NCBI GenBank assembly: GCA_023399595.1
Contig: JAEWOR010000008.1
Location: 92,862-156,861 of the forward strand
Source of the DNA: Bacteroidota bacterium
GTDB lineage: Bacteria > Bacteroidota > Bacteroidia > Flavobacteriales > Weeksellaceae
Direction: 5' to 3'
DNA: 64,000 nucleotides
Both the position numbers and the translations under genes were made by a program. Positions 43,798-53,042 of this stretch are shown here, piece after piece. The first letter of the stretch is position 1, and each line of letters starts with the position of its first letter. The notes under the pieces were generated by a model that did no database searches, had not been told where the DNA came from, and was given only the letters and a program-made list of their open reading frames with translations.

Positions 43798-45513
43798 ATG
43801 AGTCAAAAATGGATTTTTAAAGCTGAACCTGATGAGGATATTGTAGATGGCTTAAGTTCTTCACTTGGTTTCGGAGCTTTCGAATCCAAATTACTAGTTC
43901 TCAGGGGAATAGATAATTATATAAAGGCCAGAGAATTTTTCAAACCTAATTTCGATGACATTCACAGTCCTTTTTTAATGGCAGATATGCAAAAAGCCGT
44001 TGAAAGAATTGCTACAGCTATTGAAAATGGTGAGAAAATATTGATATATGGAGATTATGATGTAGATGGAACCACTGCTGTTGCTTTAATGTATTTGTAT
44101 CTCTCTAAAATTGTTGAAAAAAAATACCTTGATTTTTACATCCCTAACAGAAATTCTGAAGGATATGGAGTTTCTACAGAAGGGATAGATTTTGCCAAAG
44201 AAAATGGCTTCAGTCTAATCATCGCATTAGATTGTGGTATAAAAGCAGAGGACAAAGTAGAATACGCTAAAAGTCTAGGAATAGATTTTATTATCTGTGA
44301 TCACCATTTACCAGGTGACAAAATTCCTAAAGCTGTTGCTGTTTTGGATCCAAAAAGAAAAGACTGCAGATATCCTTTTAAGGAATTATCGGGCTGCGGA
44401 GTTGGCTTCAAACTTTGTCAAGGTCTCAATACTATTTACAAACTTCCCGATGCGGAATTATATGATTTAACCGATCTTTTAGCCATTTCCATTGCTGCAG
44501 ACATCGTGTCTATGACAGGAGAAAATAGAGTTTTGGCAAAAATGGGACTTAAAACCCTTAGAAAAACTAGAAATTTAGGCTTAAGACTATTAATTCCTGG
44601 TGATAAACTTTCGCATTTTGAAATCTCCAATATTGTTTTCGAAATTGCACCCAAAATAAACGCAGCAGGAAGAATTTCTCACGGAAAATCTGCAGTGGAA
44701 TTAATGGTTTCTGATAATTTGAAACACGCCAACCAAATTGTTGCTAACATTATGGATTTGAATGATGAAAGACGTGAGTTAGACATGAATTCTACTCATT
44801 CTGCATTGCAACAAATTATCGATACCAAACAAGAAAAAAACGCCACAACTATCGTTTATGACTCTCAATGGAACAAAGGTGTTATTGGAATTGTAGCTTC
44901 AAGATTAATTGAAACTTATTATAAACCAACTTTGGTTTTCACGGATGGAAATAATGATGAAATGGTGGCTTCCGCAAGATCAGTTGCGGATTTTGATGTT
45001 CATGAAGCATTGGATTTATGCTCGGAGTATTTCTTGAAATTTGGAGGACATCAAGCTGCAGCAGGTCTTTCAATGGAAAAAGATAAGTTTGAAGCTTTTA
45101 AAGTTCGTTTTGAGCAAGTGGTTTCCGAAAAAATGCTTGAACACCAAAAAGAACCTTCCATTACCATAGATTCTATTGTTAACCTTGATGATATCAACAG
45201 AGATTTCATTAATTTCCATAGAAAACTAGCGCCTTTTGGTCCAAATAATATGAAACCTGTTTTGGTTTTAAAAAATATTAAAGTGGCTGGTTATATAAAA
45301 ACAATGGGGAAAGATGACAACCACATTAAATTCTATGTAAAACAAGAATCTACGGGAAGAAATATAGAATGTGTCGGCTTTAAACTAGGTCAATTTGCTG
45401 ATGATTTCCGTACAAAATCTTTTGATATCGCTTTTACTTTAGAGGAAAACCATTGGAAAGGAAATGTAACGCATTATCTTAATATTCGCGATGTAAAATT
45501 CAAAGAAGATTAG
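43798..45513 (+). CDS. recJ: Single-stranded-DNA-specific exonuclease RecJ
   Basis: A 571-residue DHH-superfamily 5'-3' exonuclease for recombination and mismatch repair. Motif I DYDVDGTTA is at 86-94, the DHH motif CDHH at 167-170, and the DHHA1 motif FGGHQAAAG near 415-423. IPNRNSEGYG and LDCGIKA mark the remaining metal and substrate motifs. It is followed after 3 bases by nadD, so the two are cotranscribed. Confidence 0.96.
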   Translation: MSQKWIFKAEPDEDIVDGLSSSLGFGAFESKLLVLRGIDNYIKAREFFKPNFDDIHSPFLMADMQKAVERIATAIENGEKILIYGDYDVDGTTAVALMYLYLSKIVEKKYLDFYIPNRNSEGYGVSTEGIDFAKENGFSLIIALDCGIKAEDKVEYAKSLGIDFIICDHHLPGDKIPKAVAVLDPKRKDCRYPFKELSGCGVGFKLCQGLNTIYKLPDAELYDLTDLLAISIAADIVSMTGENRVLAKMGLKTLRKTRNLGLRLLIPGDKLSHFEISNIVFEIAPKINAAGRISHGKSAVELMVSDNLKHANQIVANIMDLNDERRELDMNSTHSALQQIIDTKQEKNATTIVYDSQWNKGVIGIVASRLIETYYKPTLVFTDGNNDEMVASARSVADFDVHEALDLCSEYFLKFGGHQAAAGLSMEKDKFEAFKVRFEQVVSEKMLEHQKEPSITIDSIVNLDDINRDFINFHRKLAPFGPNNMKPVLVLKNIKVAGYIKTMGKDDNHIKFYVKQESTGRNIECVGFKLGQFADDFRTKSFDIAFTLEENHWKGNVTHYLNIRDVKFKED

Positions 45514-45516
45514 ATA

Positions 45517-46101
45517 ATGAAGAAAGTGGGACTTTTTTTTGGATCTTTTAATCCGATACATATTGGACATTTAATTCTTTCGAATTATATTTTAGAAAAT
45601 TCAGACTTGGAGGAAGTTTGGTTTATTGTGAGTCCACAAAATCCATTCAAGGTAAAAACTAGTTTACTAGAAGAATACAACCGACTAGAAATGGTAAACC
45701 AAGCGGTAAAAAATTACCCAAAAATGAAGGCTTCTAATATTGAATTTGGTTTACCAAAACCTTCTTACACCATAGATACATTAACGCATCTTAGAGAAAA
45801 ACATCCTACAACGAGTTTTTGTTTAATTATGGGTGAAGATAATTTGAAGAGTCTCCCTAAATGGAAAAACTATGAAAAACTCTTAGAAAATTATCAAATA
45901 ATTGTGTATCCAAGGGTTTATTCCGAGAAGAAAGAGGAAGAAAAATACCTTGAGCACGAAAATATTCATTTGATTAATGCACCTATTATCGAATTGTCTG
46001 CAACAGAGATTAGAACAATGATTAAAGATGGTAAGAATGTTCGTCCAATGCTTCCACCAGAGGTTTTTGAATATATTGACGGGTCTTCGTTCTATAAGTA
46101 A
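45517..46101 (+). CDS. nadD: Nicotinate-nucleotide adenylyltransferase
   Basis: It makes deamido-NAD from nicotinate mononucleotide and ATP. The 194-residue protein has the nucleotidyl-transferase motif GSFNPIHIGH at 9-18, TIDTLTHLREKHP, MGEDNLKSLPKWKNYE, and ELSATEIRTMIKDGK at the end (SxTxxR motif). It lies in an operon with recJ. Confidence 0.96.
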   Translation: MKKVGLFFGSFNPIHIGHLILSNYILENSDLEEVWFIVSPQNPFKVKTSLLEEYNRLEMVNQAVKNYPKMKASNIEFGLPKPSYTIDTLTHLREKHPTTSFCLIMGEDNLKSLPKWKNYEKLLENYQIIVYPRVYSEKKEEEKYLEHENIHLINAPIIELSATEIRTMIKDGKNVRPMLPPEVFEYIDGSSFYK

Positions 46102-46158
46102 TCAGCAATGGGTAATGGGTAATTAATAATTTTTTATTATTTAAATTAAAAGAAAACA
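46102..46158. repeat. Intergenic GGTAAT/ATTAATAATT repeat-like sequence
   Basis: The gap between nadD and the DUF3817 gene holds ATGGGTAATGGGTAATTAAT, whose complement resembles the CATTACTCATTATTAATTAC-type sequence at 48226-48245 and 51010-51040. Confidence 0.4.
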
Positions 46159-46500
46159 ATGAAATTCATAGAAAAATATTTCTCAAAATATCCACAAGAA
46201 AAACTAATAAAATGGTTTAAACAGGTTTGTTTAGCAGAAGCTATCTCTTGTTTTTTACTGTACGGAATTGCTATGATTTGGAAGCGTTATGACGAAGAAG
46301 GCCTTTTACCTACTCTTTTTATTATTCTAATTGGAAATATTCACGGGTTGTTTTTCACGCTGTATTTACTGTTGTGTATACCAGCAAGAAGAATTTTCAA
46401 TTGGGATGATGAAGATTTTGTATTTGCACTTTTAGCTGCCTTCTTCCCTTTTGCTACTATTTGGATAGATAAAAGTCTCGCAAAATTTGATCGCGAATAA
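46159..46500 (+). CDS. DUF3817 integral membrane protein
   Basis: A 113-residue protein with three hydrophobic segments (about 25-42, 51-74, 87-104) and the family sequence FKQVCLAEAISCFLLYGIAM plus GNIHGLFFTLYLLL. DUF3817 proteins are small membrane proteins of unknown role. It may be cotranscribed with recJ and nadD and is followed by a terminator. Confidence 0.85.
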   Translation: MKFIEKYFSKYPQEKLIKWFKQVCLAEAISCFLLYGIAMIWKRYDEEGLLPTLFIILIGNIHGLFFTLYLLLCIPARRIFNWDDEDFVFALLAAFFPFATIWIDKSLAKFDRE

Positions 46501-46504
46501 GCAT

Positions 46505-46532
46505 AAAAAAACTCTCTTTCGAGAGTTTTTTT
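46505..46532. terminator. Bidirectional terminator between DUF3817 and pdhB
   Basis: AAAAAACTCTC pairs with GAGAGTTTTTT around TTTC (stem core 46511-46516 with 46521-46526). It serves two convergent genes. Confidence 0.85.
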
Positions 46533-46538
46533 ATGTTT

Positions 46539-47522
46539 CTAAGCTTTAATATACATTGCTTTTTTAATTTCTTCTTTTACCGTTTCCAGTTTTGGGAACC
46601 ATTCTGCAAATAACGGAGCTGAATAAGGAGCTGGTGCATCTGGAGTTGTAATTCTCTTAATTGGAGCATCCAAATAATCAAAAGCTTTTTGCTGAACCAT
46701 ATAGGTAAGTTCTGTTGCAATGCTTCCTAATGGCCAAGCTTCCTCTAAAATTACCAATCTGTTGGTTTTCTTAACCGATGCTAAAACTGTATCATAATCC
46801 AATGGACGAACCGTTCTTAAATCTATCACCTCAACAGAAATTCCTTCTTTCTCTAAATCTTCTGCAGCCTGAATAGCCAACTTCATAATTTTTCCAAAAG
46901 AAACCAAAGTAACATCTTTACCTTCTTTTTTAATATCTGCTTTACCTATTGGCAAATAGTATTCTTCTTCTGGAATTTCCATTTTATCACCATACATCTG
47001 CTCAGATTCCATGAAGATTACAGGGTCGTTATCTTGAATAGCTGATTTTAAAAGCCCTTTCGCATCATAAGGATTGGAAGGTACAATTACTTTTAAACCT
47101 GGACAGTTAGCAAACCAACTTTCCAACGCTTGAGAGTGTGTTGCTCCTAACTGACCTGCTGAAGCTGTAGGACCACGGAAAACGACTGGACAGTTCCACT
47201 GTCCACCGCTCATTTGACGGATTTTTGCAGCATTGTTGATAATTTGGTCTATCCCTACCAATGAGAAATTGAAAGTCATATACTCTACAATAGGACGGTT
47301 TCCGTTCATTGCAGAACCTACTGCAATCCCAGTAAAACCAAGCTCTGCAATTGGAGTATCTATAACTCTTTTAGGTCCAAACTCATCTAACATTCCTTTT
47401 GAAGCTTTATATGCACCATTGTACTCTGCTACTTCCTCCCCCATTAAATAAATGGATTCGTCTTTACGCATTTCTTCACTCATTGCCTGTGCAATCACTT
47501 CACGAAAAGTATATTCTGCCAT
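46539..47522 (-). CDS. pdhB: Pyruvate dehydrogenase E1 component, beta subunit
   Basis: Beta subunit of the thiamine-diphosphate E1 enzyme that decarboxylates pyruvate. The 327-residue protein has MGEEVAEYNGAYKASKG, RVIDTPIAELGFTGIAVG, and GPTASAGQLGATHSQALESW. It would pair with an alpha subunit and E2/E3 encoded elsewhere; none is adjacent. A branched-chain 2-oxoacid E1 beta is the main alternative but the sequence fits PdhB better. Confidence 0.9.
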   Translation of the reverse strand: MAEYTFREVIAQAMSEEMRKDESIYLMGEEVAEYNGAYKASKGMLDEFGPKRVIDTPIAELGFTGIAVGSAMNGNRPIVEYMTFNFSLVGIDQIINNAAKIRQMSGGQWNCPVVFRGPTASAGQLGATHSQALESWFANCPGLKVIVPSNPYDAKGLLKSAIQDNDPVIFMESEQMYGDKMEIPEEEYYLPIGKADIKKEGKDVTLVSFGKIMKLAIQAAEDLEKEGISVEVIDLRTVRPLDYDTVLASVKKTNRLVILEEAWPLGSIATELTYMVQQKAFDYLDAPIKRITTPDAPAPYSAPLFAEWFPKLETVKEEIKKAMYIKA

Positions 47523-47545
47523 ATTTTTTACAATATTTTAATGTA

Positions 47546-47553
47546 CAAAAATA
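47546..47553 (-). promoter_or_regulatory. -7 element of the pdhB promoter
   Basis: On the minus strand this reads TATTTTTG and ends 23 bases before the pdhB ATG. Confidence 0.5.
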
Positions 47554-47578
47554 GTTATTTTTATTGTAAGCATAAAAA

Positions 47579-47605
47579 CAAAAACACCTCAATGAGGTGT
47601 TTTTT
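47579..47605 (-). terminator. Terminator of the DUF2147 gene
   Basis: AAAACACCTC (47581-47590) pairs with GAGGTGTTTT (47594-47603) around AAT. T-runs lie on both sides; on the minus strand it ends the DUF2147 transcript before the pdhB promoter. Confidence 0.85.
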
Positions 47606-47625
47606 ATTAATATACTAGGAAAATA

Positions 47626-48045
47626 TTAATTTACTTTATGCCAAGTTTGGGTTCTTCCCATTAAAGAAATTCCTACATAACCTCTTACGCTGAGCTTATC
47701 TCCTTCTTTTTTAATGTTACATTTATAACTTTTCCCAGATTTTGGATCTGTAATGGTTCCTCCTGTAAATTCGTCACCTTCTTTTTTCAAACCACGGATA
47801 ATTTCCAAGCCTAATAAAGGTTTATTTTTTCTGTCATCCTTGCAAGCTACGCAATTAGCGTGCTCTGGTTTTATTAAAAGCTGAGAAATTTTCCCGTAAT
47901 ATTTCCCATCCGATTTTTTATAAATTTCTACAATAGATTTTGGCTGTTTAGTTTGATCATCTATGGTCTTCCACTTACCTTCTATTTGAGCGAAAGAAAA
48001 AGTTCCTATCATAAGTGCCACAAAGGCGAACATTGTTTTTTTCAT
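47626..48045 (-). CDS. DUF2147 secreted protein
   Basis: A 139-residue protein with a signal peptide (MKKTMFAFVALMIGTFSFAQ) and a lipocalin-like DUF2147 domain (EGKWKTIDDQTKQPKSIVEI, GKISQLL, GLKKEGDEFTGGTITDPKSGK, CNIKKEGDKLSVRGYVG). It has a Cys pair in ANCVACKDD. The family is periplasmic and of unknown function. It has its own terminator. Confidence 0.87.
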   Translation of the reverse strand: MKKTMFAFVALMIGTFSFAQIEGKWKTIDDQTKQPKSIVEIYKKSDGKYYGKISQLLIKPEHANCVACKDDRKNKPLLGLEIIRGLKKEGDEFTGGTITDPKSGKSYKCNIKKEGDKLSVRGYVGISLMGRTQTWHKVN

Positions 48046-48172
48046 TTTTCAGATTTTTTTTAAATATGTTTAAAGATAATTAAAAAAATAATATTTCAGA
48101 TTTTTTTATTATTGATTACATAGTTTACAAAATAAATGCCGAAAGTTTTGCGAGTTTCGAGGTACGAGGTGA

Positions 48173-48188
48173 GAGATTCGGGTTGAGT
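48173..48188. repeat. Dispersed 16-bp intergenic repeat, copy 2
   Basis: GAGATTCGGGTTGAGT matches 31469-31484 exactly. It lies in the 205-base gap (48046-48250) between DUF2147 and the LTA-synthase-like gene, followed by CATTACTCATTATTAATTAC-type sequence. Confidence 0.6.
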
Positions 48189-48250
48189 AGTGCGACATGT
48201 GAGTTACAAAATCACTACTTAATCATTACTCATTATTAATTACTAATGAC

Positions 48251-50176
48251 TTAGTTCAACTTTCTATTAATCACTCTATCCATATAATCCTGATACCAAG
48301 CTTTACAAAGAAGAATTCCTTTTTGAATTTCAGGATTTTTATCTTTTCCTAAAATGTTATTGGTTAAACCTAAATCTTCTTTTTTATAGACTTGCGTTAC
48401 TTCTTTTCCATCAAACCTATAAATATAATTCCCAATAATAAATTGTTCCATTACAGAATCTGAATTTACCACCAAATGCAAATCTGAATCATGTGAGAAT
48501 AAACTTTTCCCCCAACTTCTTATTTTTTTATTATAGCCCATTAAATCCGCTAAAGAAGGATAAATATCCATTTGTTGAGAGGGTTCTGTATATTCCCCTT
48601 GCAGTTTGTACTTTGGATTAGGAGAATAAAACAACATAGGAATTGCAAATCTGTTCATGGCTTTTTCGTATTCTGGATAAGCAATTTGGTTGGTATGATC
48701 CGCTACCAAAACAAAAATAGTATTCTTGTACCAAGTCATTTTCTTAGCGGTTTCAAAAAACTTTTTTAAAGAATAATCTGTATACTGAATGGTTTCGTGC
48801 ATAGGAACACTTCCTTTTTTGAACTTACCATGATATTGTTCTGGAATTTTAAATGGATGATGAGAAGAAGCACTGAACATGGTAGTCATAAACGGTTGCT
48901 TTTTCTTCGATAAAATTCGTCCAAAATACTTAAAAAAAGGTTCATCCCAAATTGCCCACATTCCATCAAAATCGTCATCATTATTATATTCTGTTTTCCC
49001 ATAATAATGTTTGAATCCTAGAATATTTCCAAAACCTAAAAATCCCATAGAACCATTAGGAGCACCATGAAAAAAAGAGGTATCGTAGCCCATTTCGTTG
49101 CTTATAGAAACAATAGACTGTATTTTTTGGTTAGAATATGGTGAGCTGGTAAAAGCATCCGTTAAACTAGGAATTCCCGCCAATATAGAACTCATCCCAT
49201 GTATAGACTGTCTTCCGTTGGCAAAAGCATTGGTTGCAATAAAACTGTGTTGAGCTAAACTATCCACAAATGGCGTATAAGAAACAAAATTTTTAATATT
49301 TGTATTTTTATTAAAAGCTCCAGAATACTCTTTACCAAAGCTTTCTAAAATAAATATCACCACATTGGGTTTGGGTTGAATACTGTCTCGAACGTAAAGT
49401 TTATAAGGTTTTATTTCGTCATTAATAAACTTTTCATCTACATAATGAACCAATTTAAAATTATTGGTGTTCAAAGTTCTGAAAAAAGAAAAAGTACTGT
49501 TCAGAACGATGTTCGCTTGAGTGGGATTTTTCACAAATTTATTAGCATCCACCAAATTAATAGGTCTTGTGCTGTGTTTAAAATCTCCACGAACTCCGCC
49601 TACTACTAAAGTTGCTACTAAACAAAGTGTTACAATAGAAAAAACAAAATAAGGAATTAGTTTTTTAGGTTTCTGAACTTCAATTTTTACTTTTTTATAA
49701 AGAAAAACCCACCATCCCATTATAATAATAAATAAAATAGGAACAGATGGATGTTGAATAACCGAGGCTAGAAAAACTTTTGTAAGATTGGTTTCGTGCT
49801 CTGCAACACGCATTGCGGTGGTGGTTAACCTCGCTTGTGAGAATTTAAAATAAATAAAATCTCCGAAATTCATCGTATAGGCAATTCCGTTGGTGATAAA
49901 GTACAACCAAAAAAGAATTTTCTGATAAATAACCTTAGTATTAATTACAATAGGAACTAAACTAAGGAAAATGAACAATACATTTACGTACAAAATTGCA
50001 GTGGTATCAAAAGCAATTCCGTGGTAAGCCAAACCCAAATAATCTGAAACAGAATCTACCTTTATAAGATCTTTATTGTAAAACCAAAAAAGCAACCTTG
50101 CAATTTGATAGAAAAAATACACTAAAAATATTCTATACAACAATACAAGCAGTTCTCGTCCTCTGAATTCTTTCAT
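48251..50176 (-). CDS. LTA-synthase-like sulfatase-family membrane protein
   Basis: A 641-residue protein starting at the ATG at 50176; an ATG at 50194 lies within the promoter element. Five membrane helices fill about 1-190, followed by an extracytoplasmic alkaline-phosphatase-fold domain: VVIFILESFGKEYSG with the metal Glu, NGRQSIHGMSSILAGIPSL at the usual nucleophile region (Ser here), and VLVADHTNQ with metal Asp/His. Such enzymes move phosphoglycerol or phosphoethanolamine groups onto envelope glycans or lipids. Gram-negative bacteria lack true lipoteichoic acid, so the substrate is unknown. Confidence 0.85.
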   Translation of the reverse strand: MKEFRGRELLVLLYRIFLVYFFYQIARLLFWFYNKDLIKVDSVSDYLGLAYHGIAFDTTAILYVNVLFIFLSLVPIVINTKVIYQKILFWLYFITNGIAYTMNFGDFIYFKFSQARLTTTAMRVAEHETNLTKVFLASVIQHPSVPILFIIIMGWWVFLYKKVKIEVQKPKKLIPYFVFSIVTLCLVATLVVGGVRGDFKHSTRPINLVDANKFVKNPTQANIVLNSTFSFFRTLNTNNFKLVHYVDEKFINDEIKPYKLYVRDSIQPKPNVVIFILESFGKEYSGAFNKNTNIKNFVSYTPFVDSLAQHSFIATNAFANGRQSIHGMSSILAGIPSLTDAFTSSPYSNQKIQSIVSISNEMGYDTSFFHGAPNGSMGFLGFGNILGFKHYYGKTEYNNDDDFDGMWAIWDEPFFKYFGRILSKKKQPFMTTMFSASSHHPFKIPEQYHGKFKKGSVPMHETIQYTDYSLKKFFETAKKMTWYKNTIFVLVADHTNQIAYPEYEKAMNRFAIPMLFYSPNPKYKLQGEYTEPSQQMDIYPSLADLMGYNKKIRSWGKSLFSHDSDLHLVVNSDSVMEQFIIGNYIYRFDGKEVTQVYKKEDLGLTNNILGKDKNPEIQKGILLCKAWYQDYMDRVINRKLN

Positions 50177-50191
50177 ATAAAAAAATAACAG

Positions 50192-50199
50192 CAAATTTA
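50192..50199 (-). promoter_or_regulatory. -7 element of the LTA-synthase-like gene
   Basis: On the minus strand this reads TAAATTTG and ends 15 bases before the ATG at 50176, deciding the start. Confidence 0.55.
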
Positions 50200-50260
50200 A
50201 GGTAAAAACACTAAACTAAATATAATCTTTACTCAAGTCTAAAATCCTTATTTTTGCAAC

Positions 50261-50974
50261 ATGAATTTCATAAAAAACAATCTCGCCAACGGTATTACAC
50301 TAGCCAATTTATTTTTTGGAAGTATTGCAGCTATTAATTTAGTTATTGGACAGTACGAAATTTCTGCCTTATGCATTATTATTTCCTTGATTTTAGATTT
50401 TTTTGATGGTTTTATAGCAAGAGCTTTAAAAGCCAATTCTAATTTAGGAGTACAGTTAGATTCCTTAGCGGATATGGTGAGTTTTGGCTTTGTTCCAGGC
50501 TTAGTAATGTATAAAGCTTTAGAACCTTTCGGGAATTTGGCTTTTGGAATTCAATTTCCTTTTGAAGTAAAATATTTTGGTTTGTTAGTCACCTTATTTT
50601 CTTGCTTAAGATTGGCTATTTTTAATCTGGATGAAGATCAAAAATACTATTTCAAAGGCTTAAATACACCTAGCAACACTATTTTATTATTAGGAATGTA
50701 TTATTGCTTTATGAATGATAACGTTTTTAGCTTTTTGTTTGATAATGCTGGATTATTAATTCTAGTTTCCATTATTTGTTCATGGCTATTGGTAAGTCCG
50801 ATAAAAATGATCGCCAACAAATTCAAATCTTTCAAATTGCAGGATAATTACTCAAAAATTGCGGTAGTTCTGGGAGCAATAGTTCTAGTAATCGTTTTTA
50901 AAACCGCAGGAATTCCTTTATCCATCCTTTTATACATTATTATTTCTTTAATCTTTCAAAAGCAACTTAAATAG
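50261..50974 (+). CDS. pssA: CDP-diacylglycerol-serine O-phosphatidyltransferase
   Basis: Membrane enzyme that makes phosphatidylserine, precursor of phosphatidylethanolamine. The 237-residue protein has the full CDP-alcohol motif D49-G50..A53-R54...G63...D67...D71 and five to six membrane segments. A TATTTTTG element at 50249-50256 ends only 4 bases before the ATG, so transcription may be nearly leaderless or start elsewhere. It is divergent from the LTA-synthase-like gene. Confidence 0.92.
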   Translation: MNFIKNNLANGITLANLFFGSIAAINLVIGQYEISALCIIISLILDFFDGFIARALKANSNLGVQLDSLADMVSFGFVPGLVMYKALEPFGNLAFGIQFPFEVKYFGLLVTLFSCLRLAIFNLDEDQKYYFKGLNTPSNTILLLGMYYCFMNDNVFSFLFDNAGLLILVSIICSWLLVSPIKMIANKFKSFKLQDNYSKIAVVLGAIVLVIVFKTAGIPLSILLYIIISLIFQKQLK

Positions 50975-51009
50975 TTATTTTTAGTTGATAGTTGTTGGTT
51001 ATGCAACAT

Positions 51010-51040
51010 TCATTACTCACTACTCATTACTCATTACTTA
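51010..51040. repeat. TCATTAC-type intergenic simple repeat
   Basis: ATTCATTACTCACTACTCAT followed by TACTCATTACTTAT makes a degenerate 7-base repeat in the gap between pssA and the exonuclease gene. Similar sequence lies near 48226 and, inverted, near 46110. Confidence 0.6.
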
Positions 51041-51054
51041 TAATTTAAATAAAA

Positions 51055-51819
51055 ATGAATTTAAAACTCTATAAACCACTTTGCGTATTTGATTTAGAAA
51101 CTACAGGAACCAATTTAGCTAAAGATAAAATTGTTGAAATATGCATTCTAAAAGTTAATCCAGATGCCTCCAGAGAAAGTAAAACATGGTTGGTAAATCC
51201 AGAAATGCACATTCCAAAAGAAACTAGCGATATTCATGGTATTACAGATGAAGATGTAAAAGACGCTCCTACTTTTAAGGAAATTGCTTCTAAAATAATG
51301 GAAATGATTGCTGGAACAGATTTAGGAGGATTTAATTCTAACCGTTTTGATGTTCCTTTGCTCGCTGAAGAACTTTTACGCGCAGGTGTAGATTTTGATT
51401 TGAGCAAGCACAAATTGGTGGATGCACAAACTATTTTCCATAAAAAAGAACCTAGAAACTTAAGTGCTGCTTTCCAATTTTACTGTGGTAAAACTTTAGA
51501 AAATGCTCACTCTGCAGAAGCCGATGTAATGGCAACTTTCGAAGTATTAGACGCGCAAGTGGGGAAATATGAAGATGTTCCTAACGAAATTTCGGCGCTT
51601 AGTGAATTTACTTTTTACAACAAAAACGCAGATTTAGCCGGATTTATAGGGTATAACAATAAAGAAATGGAAATCTTTAATTTCGGTAAATATAAAGGTC
51701 AAATAGTAAAAGAAGTTTTCCAGAAGGATTTAGGATATTATGGCTGGCTTCAAAATGCAGATTTCCCATTGTACACCAAGAAAATATTCACCAAAATACA
51801 ATTGAATTCTAAATTTTAA
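51055..51819 (+). CDS. DnaQ-like 3'-5' exonuclease
   Basis: A 254-residue DEDDh exonuclease of the DNA polymerase III epsilon type. Exo I is VFDLETTG with D13 and E15, Exo II GFNSNRFDVPLL with D99, and Exo III HSAEADVMATFEVL with H152 and D157. The last 70 residues (about 175-254) form an extra domain with NFGKYKGQIVKEVF and DLGYYGWLQ, seen in other Bacteroidetes copies. It may be a proofreading or repair nuclease. Confidence 0.9.
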   Translation: MNLKLYKPLCVFDLETTGTNLAKDKIVEICILKVNPDASRESKTWLVNPEMHIPKETSDIHGITDEDVKDAPTFKEIASKIMEMIAGTDLGGFNSNRFDVPLLAEELLRAGVDFDLSKHKLVDAQTIFHKKEPRNLSAAFQFYCGKTLENAHSAEADVMATFEVLDAQVGKYEDVPNEISALSEFTFYNKNADLAGFIGYNNKEMEIFNFGKYKGQIVKEVFQKDLGYYGWLQNADFPLYTKKIFTKIQLNSKF

Positions 51820-51866
51820 TCCAGAAGTTAGACTTTCAATTGGAAATTGCTAAACAACGAAATGCT

Positions 51867-52472
51867 ATGAAAATAATTTGTATAGGAAGAAATTATACTG
51901 AACACGCTAAAGAATTAGGAAATGAGGTTCCAGAAAATCCTGTAATATTTTTAAAACCCGATACTGCAGTTTTAAAAGGAACAGATTTTTATATTCCTGA
52001 ATTTTCTAATGATGTTCATTATGAATTAGAAGTTCTTCTAAAAATTTCTAAAGGTGGTAAATACATCCAACAGGAAAATGCTCATAAACATTATGACAAA
52101 ATAGGTTTGGGGATAGATTTTACAGCAAGAGATTTACAAACTCAACTTAAAGAAAAAGGCTTACCTTGGGAACTTTCGAAAGGTTTTGATGGTTCTGCCG
52201 TGGTAAGTGATTTTTATGCTAAAAATGAATTTAACCTCAATCAGCTTCGTTTTTCTCTCCTAAAAAATAAAGAAAAAGTTCAGGATGGAAACACCAAGGA
52301 TATGATTTTTAATTTTGATACCATTATTTCATTTGTTTCTCAATATTTTACGTTAAGAGTGGGTGATATAATTTTTACAGGAACCCCAAAAGGAGTAGGA
52401 AGAGTAACAGAAAAGGATATTTTAGAAGCTTATTTAGAGGATAAAAAGCTTTTAGATCTTCGAATTATGTAG
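51867..52472 (+). CDS. Fumarylacetoacetate hydrolase (FAH) family enzyme
   Basis: A 201-residue enzyme from the ATG at 51867; the frame extends to a TTG at 51840, which is unlikely. It has NPVIFLKPDTAV, HYELEVLLKI with the metal Glu residues E53 and E55, GLGIDFTARDLQ with Asp84, and IIFTGTPKGVG near the end. FAH-family members act as hydratases, isomerases or acylpyruvate/oxaloacetate decarboxylases; the substrate cannot be set. The gene lies 47 bases after the exonuclease gene. Confidence 0.9.
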   Translation: MKIICIGRNYTEHAKELGNEVPENPVIFLKPDTAVLKGTDFYIPEFSNDVHYELEVLLKISKGGKYIQQENAHKHYDKIGLGIDFTARDLQTQLKEKGLPWELSKGFDGSAVVSDFYAKNEFNLNQLRFSLLKNKEKVQDGNTKDMIFNFDTIISFVSQYFTLRVGDIIFTGTPKGVGRVTEKDILEAYLEDKKLLDLRIM

Positions 52473-52530
52473 AAAACTAAAAAAATATGCTTAATTTTTT
52501 GTAACTTTAAATACCTCAAAAATTAATATT

Positions 52531-52968
52531 ATGGTGAATATAGTATTACCGATAGACTTCGGAGATAAAACCGATCAACTAGTAGATGCTGCGGTGCATT
52601 TTGCCAAGCAAATCAATGGAAAAATTAATGTTATACATGTAGCTCCTACAGATTTAGGCTTTGCCATTGGAGATATGGGATTCCAGTATTTTCCAGAAGT
52701 GGAACAAAATGAAATTAAAGAAGAATTACTAAGGTTAAATTCTATTGAGCAAAGAATTCTTGCTCACGATGTACCATGTGGACATATTTTGAAACAAGGT
52801 TTAGCTAAAGAAACAATTTTAGAATATGCCAACTCTCTTCACGCAGATTTTATTGTGATGGGTTCTCATGGAAGAAGTGGCGTTTATGATGTTTTTGTGG
52901 GAAGCCTTACAAAAGGACTAACAAAAAGTTCTAAAATTCCTGTGTTGGTAATTCCAATTCATGAATAA
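52531..52968 (+). CDS. Universal stress protein (UspA family)
   Basis: A 145-residue single-domain Usp. It starts NIVLPIDFGDKTDQLVDAAVHFA and ends with VMGSHGRSGVYDVFVGSLTK, where GxHG...GS is the ATP-binding loop of nucleotide-binding Usp proteins. It has a strong bidirectional terminator after it. Confidence 0.92.
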   Translation: MVNIVLPIDFGDKTDQLVDAAVHFAKQINGKINVIHVAPTDLGFAIGDMGFQYFPEVEQNEIKEELLRLNSIEQRILAHDVPCGHILKQGLAKETILEYANSLHADFIVMGSHGRSGVYDVFVGSLTKGLTKSSKIPVLVIPIHE

Positions 52969-52991
52969 ATTGAGAAACAGAATCTAAATAT

Positions 52992-53024
52992 AAAAAACCG
53001 ATCAAATACATTGATCGGTTTTTT
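52992..53024. terminator. Bidirectional terminator after the Usp gene
   Basis: A 14-bp stem (52992-53005 with 53011-53024), AAAAAACCGATCAA with TTGATCGGTTTTTT, between convergent genes. Confidence 0.88.
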
Positions 53025-53042
53025 ATTTATATAACCAATTAA

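Noticed and set aside
51010..51040. CRISPR array or tRNA remnant at the TCATTAC repeats
   Set aside because: The unit is only about 7 bases with no spacers and no cloverleaf potential.
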